Shown here piece after piece: positions 10,850 to 21,800 of a stretch of 64,000 bases of DNA. This DNA comes from Yamagishiella unicocca (lineage: Eukaryota > Chlorophyta > Chlorophyceae > Chlamydomonadales > Volvocaceae). Location: the NCBI GenBank assembly GCA_003116995.1, contig BDSL01000004.1:620001-684000 (forward strand), in the 5' to 3' direction. The notes beneath the pieces were generated by a model. That model worked only from the letters and a program-made list of their open reading frames with translations, had not been told where the DNA came from and made no database searches. Made by a program: the position numbers and the translations under genes. Every line of letters begins with the position of its first letter. The first letter of the stretch is position 1.

Positions 10850-11722
10850 TCAATCCACGTCATGACACGACCCACACGCCACCGTGGCACTTGCCTGCAC
10901 TATCCGCATCTCTTCGGGGCTGGCGACCGAGTTTGCAGGCGTCGCGTATATGCTCTGGAAATGGTTTTCCGGATCCGGTGCGTCTGACGTGTCCATCGTG
11001 CACTCGTCCAGTGGCCCAGCAGCTGCGCTCACAGCCGGTGGCGTGGGCGGAAAGAGCGTCCGAACGGGTGTGGGAAACACAGGTGTGTTTGGCGCGGCAC
11101 CGACCGCAGTAGCCCCTGTCAGAGAAAATGTCGGTGCGGCAGAAGCGCCTGCCAAAGCAAAAGTCGGTGCGGCGCCGGTTGCCGCTGGGGGCTGCTGGGG
11201 CAGGACTGCCGGCACGCCACCAGGTGCGGCGCTGCCCGACTTCTTCAAAGCCTCATAATCGCGCCACCGAAGCTCCTCTAGGCTCGTCTCCGGGTCAGGA
11301 TGTACCAAAGTGTCTCCGCTTGGGGAGCTGACCGGCGCAGCGGGTTGCCATGTCGTCGCCACTGATGATCCGCTGTTCCCGGTGTGTGAGGGAGGCCCAG
11401 TCTGGTCTACTACCTCTGCCGAAATCGGTTCTGGGACGCGAGTAACCCAGCTAGCAGGTGCTTCTGTGGGCGGAAGGCCTTTAATATGACAAAGAGTTGC
11501 CCAACGATGTTCATCGGCCGACAAGGGACCCTGACTTGTAAGAAAGTTGTCCGCAGCGACGTTGCGCAGTACACATTCGCGATCTCCTCGGGGCTGGGAG
11601 GGCTGAGCTGCTTGCTGAGGGACTGACACCGGAAGAAGGGCGGGAGACACTGGGCAACCGGCACTGATGTTTACGCTACTCCCAAGCGACCATGTGTTGC
11701 TAGTTTGTGCTGAAGGTTGCAT
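10850..11722 (-). CDS. Protein with Nup98-like EELRWxDY motif
   Basis: An open frame of 290 residues from the first ATG; the frame stays open upstream to 11800 with a GTG, so 5' exons are possible. Residues around the middle read SLEELRWRDYEALKK, close to the (E)EELRW(E/Q)DY segment that follows the N-terminal FG region of Nup98-type nucleoporins. After it comes a low-complexity Ala/Pro/Thr stretch with repeated APTFALAGAS / APTFSLTGAT units and a second, weaker PEEMRI segment. Canonical FG or GLFG repeats are absent, so it is at best a degenerate or partial nucleoporin. It may instead be an unrelated disordered protein that happens to carry the motif. Confidence 0.45.
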   Translation of the reverse strand: MQPSAQTSNTWSLGSSVNISAGCPVSPALLPVSVPQQAAQPSQPRGDRECVLRNVAADNFLTSQGPLSADEHRWATLCHIKGLPPTEAPASWVTRVPEPISAEVVDQTGPPSHTGNSGSSVATTWQPAAPVSSPSGDTLVHPDPETSLEELRWRDYEALKKSGSAAPGGVPAVLPQQPPAATGAAPTFALAGASAAPTFSLTGATAVGAAPNTPVFPTPVRTLFPPTPPAVSAAAGPLDECTMDTSDAPDPENHFQSIYATPANSVASPEEMRIVQASATVACGSCHDVD

Positions 11723-12220
11723 TTTGCCGAGACCTGCTGCACTTGAAGCCAGGAGGCATTCGTGTTGAGGCACTAACGAAGACAATACGGTCGCTATCAC
11801 GCGAAGCTAGTTCGCAACATTCTTGCCTGCATATACTAGAAAGGAAAGATTAAGTGTATGCCAATTAAGTCTAAACCGACTTCGGCACCGCTTTCACAGC
11901 ACGATCCGGCGTCAGCAGCTTGCAGCATGGATACTTTTTGAAGCATTCCATGCAATCATATGCAATCATATGCAATCATATGCAATCGTTGCTTCTACCC
12001 TTATTATAATTGCAACGAACAGTATCTGTAGAATAAAAGATTTTCAGCGCGCACTCGCTCGGAAGCTGTCGCCACCGCTAACAGCAATACACGCCAACTC
12101 AGATCCCCTCTCCCCTCCTCTCCATTCCTCTCCTCTCCTCTCCGCGATTTTTCTCATCAAGCCGACATAAATACTGTCTGAGGACCTGCTCGTCGCTCAC
12201 GACCCGAAGCAACCAGAGAA
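11723..12220. other. Intergenic: decamer array and CT-rich tract
   Basis: Lies 5' of the Nup98-like frame and 3' of the SPD1 gene, both on the minus strand. It contains a 10-bp tandem repeat (11950-11987) and a (CTCTCC)n-like tract around 12107-12142. No coding signal. Confidence 0.5.
11950..11987. repeat. Tandem decamer ATGCAATCAT x3.8
   Basis: Three perfect copies and a partial fourth of a 10-bp unit, about 230 bp upstream of the Nup98-like start codon. The period is close to one helical turn, so any bound factor would lie on one face of the DNA. Confidence 0.85.
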
Positions 12221-15200
12221 CTAGCTCGCCCCCGCTTTCAGTCGCTCGGCCTCGTGCCAGAGCAGGTCGAGCTCCGCCAATGCCAGCTGCAAACGTGACG
12301 CCTCATCAGCCGACAGTGCCGTCGTCCGAACCGCCGCGTCAGCACCGACCGTTGCCGACGCAGCCCCGACCACGGGGGCCTCATCACGCCCGCCATCCGT
12401 CGGGCCCGCATGCTGCTGCTGCTGCTGCTGCTGCTGCTGACGGCTCAACACATCCCGCGCAGCCTCCGTCAACCCATCAAGCCATGCGGCGGTGGGAGGT
12501 GCAAGTCGCATTCCGGCAAATCCCGTGGCGGCTCGCAGCAAGTCCGATCCAGAAAACTCCCCCCACCTCTCCCCGCACGCCTCCGCCACCAACCCCAGCT
12601 CCCTCCGGCTCGCCTCCACAAACTTCTTGCGGTGCTTGACGAAGCTACAGCCCCACGCCACCGCGGCCAGGCTGCCTGCGCGCACTGCGGCTGCGCTGCC
12701 GCCAGCGGTCGCAGGCGCCGGCGCCGCCGTCATCTCCTCCACGAAGCGCCCAAGCACGTGCTGCGCGTACGAACGATCCAGCGGCGCGTAGCGCAGCTCT
12801 CGCACTGTGGTGGCCAACAGCTCCTGCGGCAGGGGGGAGCGGGAACAGGAGGTGAGGCAGAGGAACCTTCAGCTACACTGGGGAGGGTTCGAGGGAAACC
12901 CGTGGATGTCCGAAAAACCGTTTGAAACAGAAGTTTTGAGATGCATGCTGGAGAACTGGGGAGGGAGGGCCCATCCATCTTCCATTACCTACGATACTTG
13001 CTCCGCCCTACCCTTTTGTGTGTTTTGCGCGCCCGGCAAGCTACGATGGCCGATACACAGCATCCCGGCTCGCTCACTGCGACGGCTGCAGCAGCCTGCA
13101 AGTCGCCAACACGGTCATGTTCGTCCGCCGCCCAACTTACCGCGTAATCATCCGCAGCGCTCAGATCCAGGCTCCGTCGTTGGCCGCCGCCGCTGCCGCT
13201 GTTCGGCCCCAAGGTCAGAGGCATGCCCTGGGCGGTGGGACGGCAGGGATGACAGAGCATGGCAAGCCGGCCGGCGTTAGCAGCGGCAACGCAATGGGCG
13301 GAGCTGAGCGGGCTCACGAGCACGGGCAGGGCCTGAAGGGACTCACCTCCTCGCCCTCGTCGCTCTCCTCGTCCGATAGCAGCATCCGCTCGCCGTCCTC
13401 GTAACCCTCATCACCTCCCGCGCTGCGCCCCGCGGCGGTCCCTGCACGCACCACCTCCGCCACCGCCAGCGGGTCCAGCCCCAGCAGCGGGCAGAGGTTC
13501 CGGAGCAGCGCCGAGGTGGAGGTGGCGGTGAGCGCGTAGATCGGCAGGTCCCGCTTCTTGGCGGCGTTCTTTATCTGTTGGCGTATTGGAAGGGGAAGCG
13601 AGTGCGGTGGAAGTGGAGGTGGATCTGAACCCTAATGCCGTGCACAGTTCCTGTGAACTCCATTGTGCCCGTTCCATCATGCAACACCACTCGCGCCCAC
13701 CGCGCACGCCTGCCTGCCATCCCTAGTTCCCGGTCTCGACGTACCTTTGGCGTGTTCCGGAGCTTGCTTTTGGTGCCAATCACCACGTCAGCCGTTTCCA
13801 GATCAGGTACCAACTCAATCAGGCTCTCGGAACCGCCGCCACCTCCAGCGGCGGCGCCGCCGGTGTACGGGGGACCCCCGGCTCCAGCCGCAAGTGCTGC
13901 CTCGTACGCCTCCCGGCGCAGAAGCACCAGCACAGCCCGCACCCTCGCCGCCGCCTCGTCGTCCATCACCAAGTACGCCCGCATGCGCGAGGGCATGGCC
14001 ACGTCAGCCCCCGCAGACCCAGCGTTAGAGCTGCTCGGCCGCAATTCCCCGCCACCGCGACCAGCACTGCTGCTGCCGCCATTGCTGCTGATGCGAAAGC
14101 TGTTGCTGCCGCCGCCTACCTCCGAGCCCCGCAGGGAAACTGATAGCGGCGCGACCGCTGCCGCGAGGGAGGCGGATCGAGAGCCCGACCCGCCACCGCC
14201 GCCTGCCGTCGAGCCGCTAGGCAGCCGCGACGTCGACGCCCCCGCCCCCCTGTCCTGGCGAGAAGGCCACAGCAGCGGCTCCTGCTCTCCCGCCTCGTCC
14301 GCCCACCATTCGGACGTCGTGACGGCTCCGCTGCTGTCAGTGCGTTGGACTGCCGGGCGGATGAGAGCGGTACCAGGGCCGGGTGGATGAGAGCGGTACC
14401 AGGGCCGGGTGGATGAGGCCGGTACCAGGGCCGGGTGGATGAGAGCGGTACCAGGGCCGGGTGGATGAGAGCGGTTCCAGGGCCGGTGGATGAGAACGGT
14501 ACCAGGGCCGGGTGGATGAGGCCGGTACCAGGGCCGGGTGGGGGCGCCAATGTGCGACAGAGCGACACACGCACATGAGATGAAAAGGAAAGCCCCTGGC
14601 CCTTCCGCCCGACTCACCCGTCCCCATGAAGTTGGCGCGGGTGACGTGGCCGGAGTTGTCCAAGAAGCGCGTCTGGCCAGCGGCCTCTCCACCTGGGGCA
14701 TGTCAGGTCAGGTCAGGATCACGTCAGGTCCGGGGCAGGGAGCAGGGAGCACGGGTACGTGTGATTGCTTTGGCGTTTTGGCGTGGAGCATAGGCGCAGC
14801 TCCTCATGTGGCTCGAGACGCAGCCTCACCTGACAGTATGGTGTCCACCGCTAGCCCCACGTCCATGTGCACCCGCCAGCGCCCGCGGTCCTCCATCTCC
14901 ACCGCTACGTCAAAGGTGGGCGGAGCCGCCCGCTCCAGGATGCTCTTCTGCACACCTCGCCGCCTGGCCTCCTCGTCACCCAGCGTCACGGACTGGATGC
15001 CGCCCACCTGCAGGGGACGGGATCGGTAGGAGTGTGAACGTGTTTGCCGCGGACGGATTAAGTGCGGTGGAGATGAAGGCGAATGAGAGGATCGAGTCCG
15101 ATCATGCTCAAGTGTTCATTTCCTTGCGAGCAGAGAACGCTGGCGTCAGATCTTGTTAGCAAGAAGGGCGCATGAGAACTTTCGCACGGCGTTTTAACCC

Positions 15201-18200
15201 GAGCGGTGGAGACACTGCCGCCAGCAGAGGTAGATAAACGTGCATGTCTTTGTTCGGTGCGCATCAGCCGACCAGCCCACAGAATCGGGGCGGGCCGGAT
15301 AGTTGGCACCGCGGCTGATTGCAAATAAAAGGGCGCATGAGAACTTTCGCACGGCGTTTTAACCCCAGAGCGGTGGAGACACTGCCGCCAGCAGAGGTAG
15401 ATAAACGTGCATGTCTTTGTTCGGTGCGCATCAGCCGACCAGCCCACAGAATCGGGGCGGGCCGGATAGTTGGCACCGCGGCTGATTGCAAATAAAAGGG
15501 CGCATGAGAACTTTCGCACGGCGTTTTAACCCCAGAGCGGTGGAGACACTGCCGCCAGCAGAGGTAGATAAACGTGCATGTCTTTGTTCGGTGCGCATCA
15601 GCCGACCAGCCCACAGAATCGGGGCGGGCCGGATAGTTGGCACCGCGGCTGATTGCAAGTCAAAGGGCGCATGAGAACTTTCGCACGGCGTTTTAACCCC
15701 AGAGCGGTGGAGACACTGCCGCCAGCAGAGGTAGATAAACGTGCATGTCTTTGTTCGGTGCGCATCAGCCGACCAGCCCACAGGATCGGGGCGGGCCGGA
15801 TAGTTGGCACCGCGGCTGATTGCAAGTCAAAGGGCGCATGAGAACTTTCGCACGGCGTTTTAACCCCAGAGCGGTGTAGACACTGCCACCAGCAGAGGTA
15901 GATAAACGTGCATGTCTTTGTTCGGTGCGCATCAGCCGACCAGCCCACAGAATCGGGGCGGGCCGGATAGTTGGCACCGAATATGTTATGCACCCACGCC
16001 CACATGAAGCACCCTCGCCGCCGCGCGTCCACCCCGCCCCACCAGGTCTGCCAGCGTGGGGTTCTTGATTACGTTTTCCAGCCGGTTGCCGTGTGCGGTG
16101 GCCACCAGCTGCACCCCCCGCTGGGCGATGGTGCGTGCTGCGGCACACTCGGCCAGGGTGCTGATCTCGTCAATCACCACCACCTGGACACGCAGGGGCA
16201 GGAGGGTGAGGGCAGCGGGCGCGGTGAGGCGTAGCTGTAGACAGAAAGACGGGTCGTGGCCTCGGTGAGGTGGTAACATCGCGGTATCTGGCGACATGTT
16301 GCAGCCTAAGGGCCCGCCGCGCCTCTGGGCTCCCCACCTCCGCACACTACGATCCCTTACTTGCGGCATGTGGTTTTCCACCGCCTCCACCATCACCGCG
16401 TGCTGCGCCTCGGGCCGGGACACCTGCGGGCAGTGCGGCATGTAGCGTTAAGCTAGCGCAATGACAGCCACAGCAGCTGGCGGGCTGCGGCAAAAGCACC
16501 GTGCATCGGGCAGCTAGGAAACGCGCCCCGCAGCACTCCGCCCCGTTGAACCAGCTGCCGCGTCTGGGCAGCAGCTGAGACCAGGTCGACGTGACGATCC
16601 CGCTTCGCCAAATACCCCCTGGCCCTCCGGACCCTGCCTGCCTGCATGCGCCGAGCGCCGCCGATGCTGGGGTGCGGCACGTCGCCGTCGCCGCCAATCT
16701 CGTTGGACGTATCCACGATGACCACCCGCCGGTGCGACTCGTCTGCCGCGATGCGGCACACCTCCCGCAGCGCCGTAGTCTTGCCGACGCCTGAGCGGGT
16801 TGGCGGGGCGGAGGGCGTAGTACGGAATGGGATGGAATGGAATGGGATGGGATGGATGTGTGCCGGATGGCAGCTGTGTACTCAACGTGCAGGATGCAAC
16901 CGTGGTGGCAACCTGGCGTGTTGGGGACTGCCGACCCAGCGCCCACCTAGCAGCGAGCCAGCGGGCCTAACCGTCATCAAGCACCGCGCCCGTCAGTCCA
17001 CAGCAAGGCGCTTCCTCCGCCCCGTAGGTGCTCCGCACGTTGAACCCACCTGGCCGCCCCAGCAGCAGCACGCTGCGCCCCGCCAGCACCAGGTCGCGAA
17101 CCAGCTCCGCAGCGCCCGGCACGGAGCGACCCACGCGGCACGTAAGGCCCACGACGCGGCCGGCGCGGTTGCGGATGCACGAGATGCGGTGCAGCGTGGA
17201 GTCGATTCCGGCGCGGTTGTCGCCGTCGAAGTGGCCAACCTAGGAGGGTTCAGTTAGGGGTGTGCCGGCGGGTTAGCATGGGGACTACGGTTAACGACCC
17301 ATATGGCGGGGCGTGAAATGCGGCCCCATATCAGGCAGGCGCAGGCGCAGGTGCAGGGCCGAATACTACGGGCCGTGTTGGGTTTAGACGTCACCCACGC
17401 ATGTAGGGTGGGAGGGAGTTGTGATAGCTAGCTATCACTCGTTGAGGCCACTGATGCTTGATGATAACAACTCCCTCCCATCCTACATGCCTAGCTCGCC
17501 ACCTATATCGCTAACACGCATGTGGTGGGCATAGCCCCGCCTCAAACCCCCGCCCCGTGGCCCCGGCCCCCAGCCCACCTGCGCCACGGCTTGCGCCAGA
17601 TCGTCCGCCGTCACTGGTTGCGGGTTGAGGTCCACGTCACCGTGTGGGAAACGAGCCGAGGGCGGCCGCCCCAGGTCCATCACCACCTCGACCAGCTATG
17701 GAAGGAGGGAGGGGCATGAAGGCAGGAAGGACAGGCGTTGTCGCAGCTCTTGTACGCGCCCCCTTCGGAAGGGCAGGAAAGTGTGTCATGGCAATGTTTC
17801 GAATCAGGCGCAGGTCAGCCCAGATGCGGTCCTGCACCCACAAGGATGCGGTGGTCCGCAGCTGGTGCCGGTCCTCATGGTGATCTGGGTCAACCCGCAA
17901 ACCCAGATCAGCATGTAACCCATGCGGCCGCCGCAAACCCGAAACGAATGTCCGATTACCCATATTAGGATCTGTCGCGGTGGGTACGGACGGCAGTTCG
18001 ACTCAGCAAGCGGTGCCGTTTACGTTACGGGTAGAAAATCTGCTTGCCCGGCCACCGCCTCACACCCGAGATCGCAAACCAACAGGCAACGACTGTACGT
18101 GCCTGGTCAACGTCCGGGCGTCCCTCAACAACGGAGCGGACAGCAGGCGGCAGCAGATGCAGAAGCGGGTACAGCTCGCCATCCATCTGGGGCGGCACCG

Positions 18201-18390
18201 TACTTCGCTGCGCCGTCGTCGATGCATCCACCAGGACATCGCTACTTAATATTGTAGTTGTCGCGATGGATGCGGCGCGGGTGGTACACGCAGCTATGAG
18301 CAACCGGCGCCACTGCAGCCTTCGCGGCTTGCAGACGGGAGAGAGCACCGCGCGCCGAGGAGAGGCAACCTCCCGACAATGGAGTCCCAT
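12221..18390 (-). CDS. SPD1: Ycf45/SPD1-type plastid AAA ATPase with C-terminal extension
   Basis: Eleven exons in transcript order: 18390-18103, 17695-17579, 17239-17050, 16790-16642, 16423-16361, 16183-16043, 15007-14830, 14692-14618, 14349-13745, 13574-13347, 12823-12221; 878 residues, all phases consistent. N-terminal ~60 residues are Arg/Ser/Ala-rich, as in a plastid transit peptide. Walker A GRPGVGKT is at 196-203, [11 protein letters not shown] follows, Walker B VVVIDE has D274/E275, then [16 protein letters not shown] and [16 protein letters not shown]: the SpoIIIAA/Ycf45 ATPase core. Residues ~580-650 match the second conserved module ([16 protein letters not shown], then [10 protein letters not shown]). 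In Arabidopsis, SPD1 is needed for plastid development; other lineages encode ycf45 in the plastid or cyanobacterial genome. The last exon (679-878) is not recognised; it carries a polyQ run and could belong to another gene, although it joins in phase. Two introns appear to use GC donors. Confidence 0.88.
12411..12439. repeat. CTG/CAG trinucleotide run (polyQ in SPD1 last exon)
   Basis: About nine CTG units on the plus strand, read as a run of nine Gln and a His on the minus strand within the last SPD1 exon. A likely length-variable site between strains. Confidence 0.85.
14371..14550. repeat. 26-bp minisatellite in SPD1 intron
   Basis: About seven copies of a 26-bp unit starting TACCAGGGCCGGGTGGATGA; one copy is 25 bp. 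It lies inside the intron 14350-14617. The minus-strand readings rich in [14 protein letters not shown] units are a by-product of the repeat. Confidence 0.9.
15166..15978. repeat. 167-bp tandem array (5 copies) in SPD1 intron
   Basis: Copies begin with GGGCGCATGAGAACTTTCGC at 15166, 15331, 15498, 15665 and 15832. The first copy is 2 bp shorter and the last ends early at GGCACCG. Differences between copies are single bases, so the array is recent. It occupies most of the 1035-bp intron 15008-16042. The period is not a multiple of three, and its ORFs are not genes. Confidence 0.95.
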
Positions 18391-18814
18391 CTGTGCTATG
18401 ATGCTGTGCGTGAGCCTAGGACTGTGGACGTCCAGCTCGCCGAGTGATGGCCGTGGCCAGAACGTAGAACGACGCAAAGCGCGCGGAGCCCCAGGCCAAA
18501 GATCAATTAACCAGTATCAGTAAAGGCAGTGTTTGCTCGAATTACTTGCGTCTTGTCTACCGAAATCGCCGGTATCGACGACGCCACGTCGCGCATTCGC
18601 GGCGGAGCTGCACAGGCCTCGCACCGCACTAGGTCATACACGTAAGCAGCCTACCACACTTATAAGTTAATGATAGGTTACTGCCTCGGCGTCTCGCGCG
18701 TCGCTCAGCACATCAGGCCCATGCTCCGCAACCAATTGATTGAAAAATACTACAGCAGTCAGGCACAGGTCCCAACAACCAGATACAGAGATATGCTTCT
18801 GGGCTCGCTATGTT
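18391..18814. promoter_or_regulatory. Head-to-head promoter region SPD1 (-) / PolX (+)
   Basis: Only 424 bp separate the two divergent start codons, so both promoters and 5' UTRs must fit here. No TATA box or named motif stands out. The gap includes CGCG-rich segments near 18585-18605 and 18690-18705. Confidence 0.55.
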
Positions 18815-21800
18815 ATGGAGCTTGTTAACCTTGACACAGGTCGGGTCATCGCACTCCAACCACGCACGTTGACGATTCTTGGCAGAGGACCGGAGAGCGG
18901 TATCACTTCGCTCGCAGTCAGTCGCAACCACTGTAACCTGTACTATGATGGGGAGGGCACCGCGGCAGGGCCAAGCGGCGACGCGATACAGGGTCACAGC
19001 GGGCAGTGCGGAGCAGCGGAGGGACCGGCCTCTGACGTCCAGCTTACTGTGCTGCATGCCTCGGGGGTGGCTGTCATCCGCGGACCACATGCCCGTCAGC
19101 AGGCTGCAGGACCTCTGATGCTGCTGCCCGCGAAGGCCAGTTGCCAGGTGTGTCGGAATTACCTGGGAAAAGGCCTTTATCGCCGATGCTCCCGCACTCT
19201 TGTACTATCGGGCCGGCCAGATGCACCATTGCATCCTGCGACAAATGCTCTAGTAACAGCCTTGGAGCATCATAGGAGCAACGGCGCCTCGCACGCTATG
19301 CTTGACTCTTCCCTGCCGCCTTGCTGCAGCTTCACCCGGGGGACAAGATCTACCTCGCGCGACGGGATGCCAAATTGGTTAGCGGCTTCGAGCTGCGCGC
19401 CGTCCGCAGCCCAGCAGCGCTGCCTTCCCTGGACCATCCTCCCGGCGGTGAGGCGTCAGCGCCAGGGCCCCTCCCCGCTGGACAGCCGCCTGACCCATGG
19501 GTCAGTCGGCTGCAGGACCAGGTCCACAAACGGGTCGTGCAGCCGCTGTCAGGTCCAGGACCGGCCTCCAGCCGGCTGAAGGCAGGGGTCAGTGGTCCGG
19601 ACGCCGCAGGATCGGCGATACGGCAGGTGTTAGGATCGGAACCAGCAAGCTGTAGCCCACGACTGGGGTACGAACGGGCTGCTGTAGTGCAGGCAGTACA
19701 GCCCGCGGTACGACAACCGCAGCTGGCCACTATCCTGTCTGGTCCGCCGCCTGTACAGCCCACGGCGCGAGCAGGAGCCATTGCTGACGCTGCTGTCGCT
19801 GTCGGTTGCCTCCAAGCAGCTTCCTGTACCCGCCAACAAAAAAATGGTGAATCACAGGCCCAGTGCCCGGTCGACACCCCACCCGGGCTGCTGCCATCCT
19901 CACATCCATTGCCGTCAGCGCGCCTCACCACAGCACAACTTGCAGCAGCCACCCGGTACGACGGCGGCTGTGGCGGCAGCGGCAGCGGCGATGGCGGATC
20001 CGCCGCCAGGCGGCAGCGGCTGCCAACTACAGACGCAGCGCCCTTGCGACACCCCGGCGGCGCCTCCCCGCCTCCACCGCTGCCGCCTCTGCTACAGCAG
20101 CCGCTCACCCCATCGCCGCCACGGAACGCACGTGTCGCAGCGGACACCGTCGCTCCAGGGCCACCGCCGCAGACATTTCCGCTCCCTGCGCCACCGTCAC
20201 CGCCGCCACCAACCCAGAGGCAGTCTCCACCGCTGATTGTGCTAGGGGAGGATCCAGCGGGGAAGGTCGGGCGCTGCTCCTCGCCGCCGCCGTCTGCTAT
20301 TGCAACAGCCTCAAATCCACGCAAGCGGCAGAGGCTCGAGACCCCGCCGGCGGCTAGGGTCGGGACAGTGGGTGAGCCGCTCGTTGAGGGCGGCGCAACA
20401 CCCGGGGTGGCCAGCTTGGCTTCTGGTCACTCGCTCCACAACATTGGCACTGGTCGTCATTCCCAGGGACAGCACCAGGGCCTGCAACAACAGCAACAAA
20501 AAGGCCAGCAACAGCAACAACAGCAACAAAAAGGCCAGCAGCAGCAACACCAGCAGGACGCGGCCGCACATCGTGACCTGGATGCTGCCCTCGGTTCCCG
20601 AGACGGCGATGGGGATGGCGATGGGGGCCACGCCGCCGCCACTGCTGTTGTTGCTGCTGCTGCGGATGCGGCGGCAGCTGAGCCGAACTGGCCAGCAAGC
20701 CCGCTGCGCATCATGGCGGGGTCCGAGCCGGCCGCCATCGCCGCAGGGCCAGTACTAGAGGCCGTCGAATCCACACTCGCTGCTGTGGAGCCGGAGATCC
20801 CGGCGCCATCTGGGGGAGCAGTGCCGGCCGCGCCAGAGGCACTGGCTGACGGCTCGGTCGGGGAGCGCCTGCCGTCAGCGGGGGCGGCCGCACATCTAGC
20901 CCCTGCTCCCATGTCGCCAACAGCAGCCCGCGATCCGCGAGCGCCTGAGCCAGCAGCGCCCCCGGCAGTGCCGCCCGAGCCCCCAGCCGTGGTCGTGGCG
21001 CCGGATGTTCCGCCACCGCTGCCCCACCAAGCACCTCTAGGTTTAACCCAGACGGCCGCCGCCCCTCCAGCAGCACTCGCCAAGGCAGCTGCTGCAGGCA
21101 GGATCTTGCGTGGCGGTGGAGGCATCTTTCTCGGTTGTCGCATCGTGTTCTGGGCGCGTGCGCTGATGCGGGACATTCTCGCCCGGGTGGGTACTGTGCG
21201 GCACCGTCACCGGCACACAGGGTGGGCTTGGTGGCAGGATTCGGAGCCGGCGGTGGCGTAGCTTGCTCGCTGTATATGAGAGGAGGGAAGCTTCTCGTGG
21301 GAGTCGGTCTTGCAAGGGTACCTGTTTGGGCACAGGGGAGGTGGGGAAGAAAGATGTTGCCACGCGCGGCGGCTGGGTTGCGACAGCTAAAGCAATCACT
21401 CATGACCTTACCAAGGGCAAAAGCCGATCAGTACTTATCATGATGTGTCCTGTTTGGCAAGGTACGTAATGAGCGGGGGCTGCTGATGTTTCCTCCCTCC
21501 TCTCTCTCCACAGGTGAAGCAGGCGGGGGCTGAGGAGCAATACAGTGTGAGCGCCACCACCACGCACGTCATCGCCAGGTGCGCTGCTGTCTGGCGCCAC
21601 CGGCCGGGCCCCTTAACTCCTCCCCCCCGCATTTGTGATGGGGCCGGTGAGGGGGTCGGCACTTAGTTCCCCAAGTCGCCGCCTTGTCACCTGTCACCTG
21701 CTGACAATGTTCGCCGTACCGCAGGTACGACACTCCCGCGGCCGAGGCCGCCCGCCTGCTGCGCGCGTCAGACCTGGAATACGACACCGCCACTTCGCCC

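Noticed and set aside
15058..16032. Several overlapping minus-strand ORFs of 116-153 codons with near-identical sequence
   Set aside because: They are readings of the 167-bp array, whose period is not a multiple of three, and they lie in an SPD1 intron.
18815..21186. FHA part as a separate gene from the polymerase
   Set aside because: FHA end, linker and BRCT start are in one uninterrupted exon, and the following exons continue in phase through the BRCT into the PolX core.
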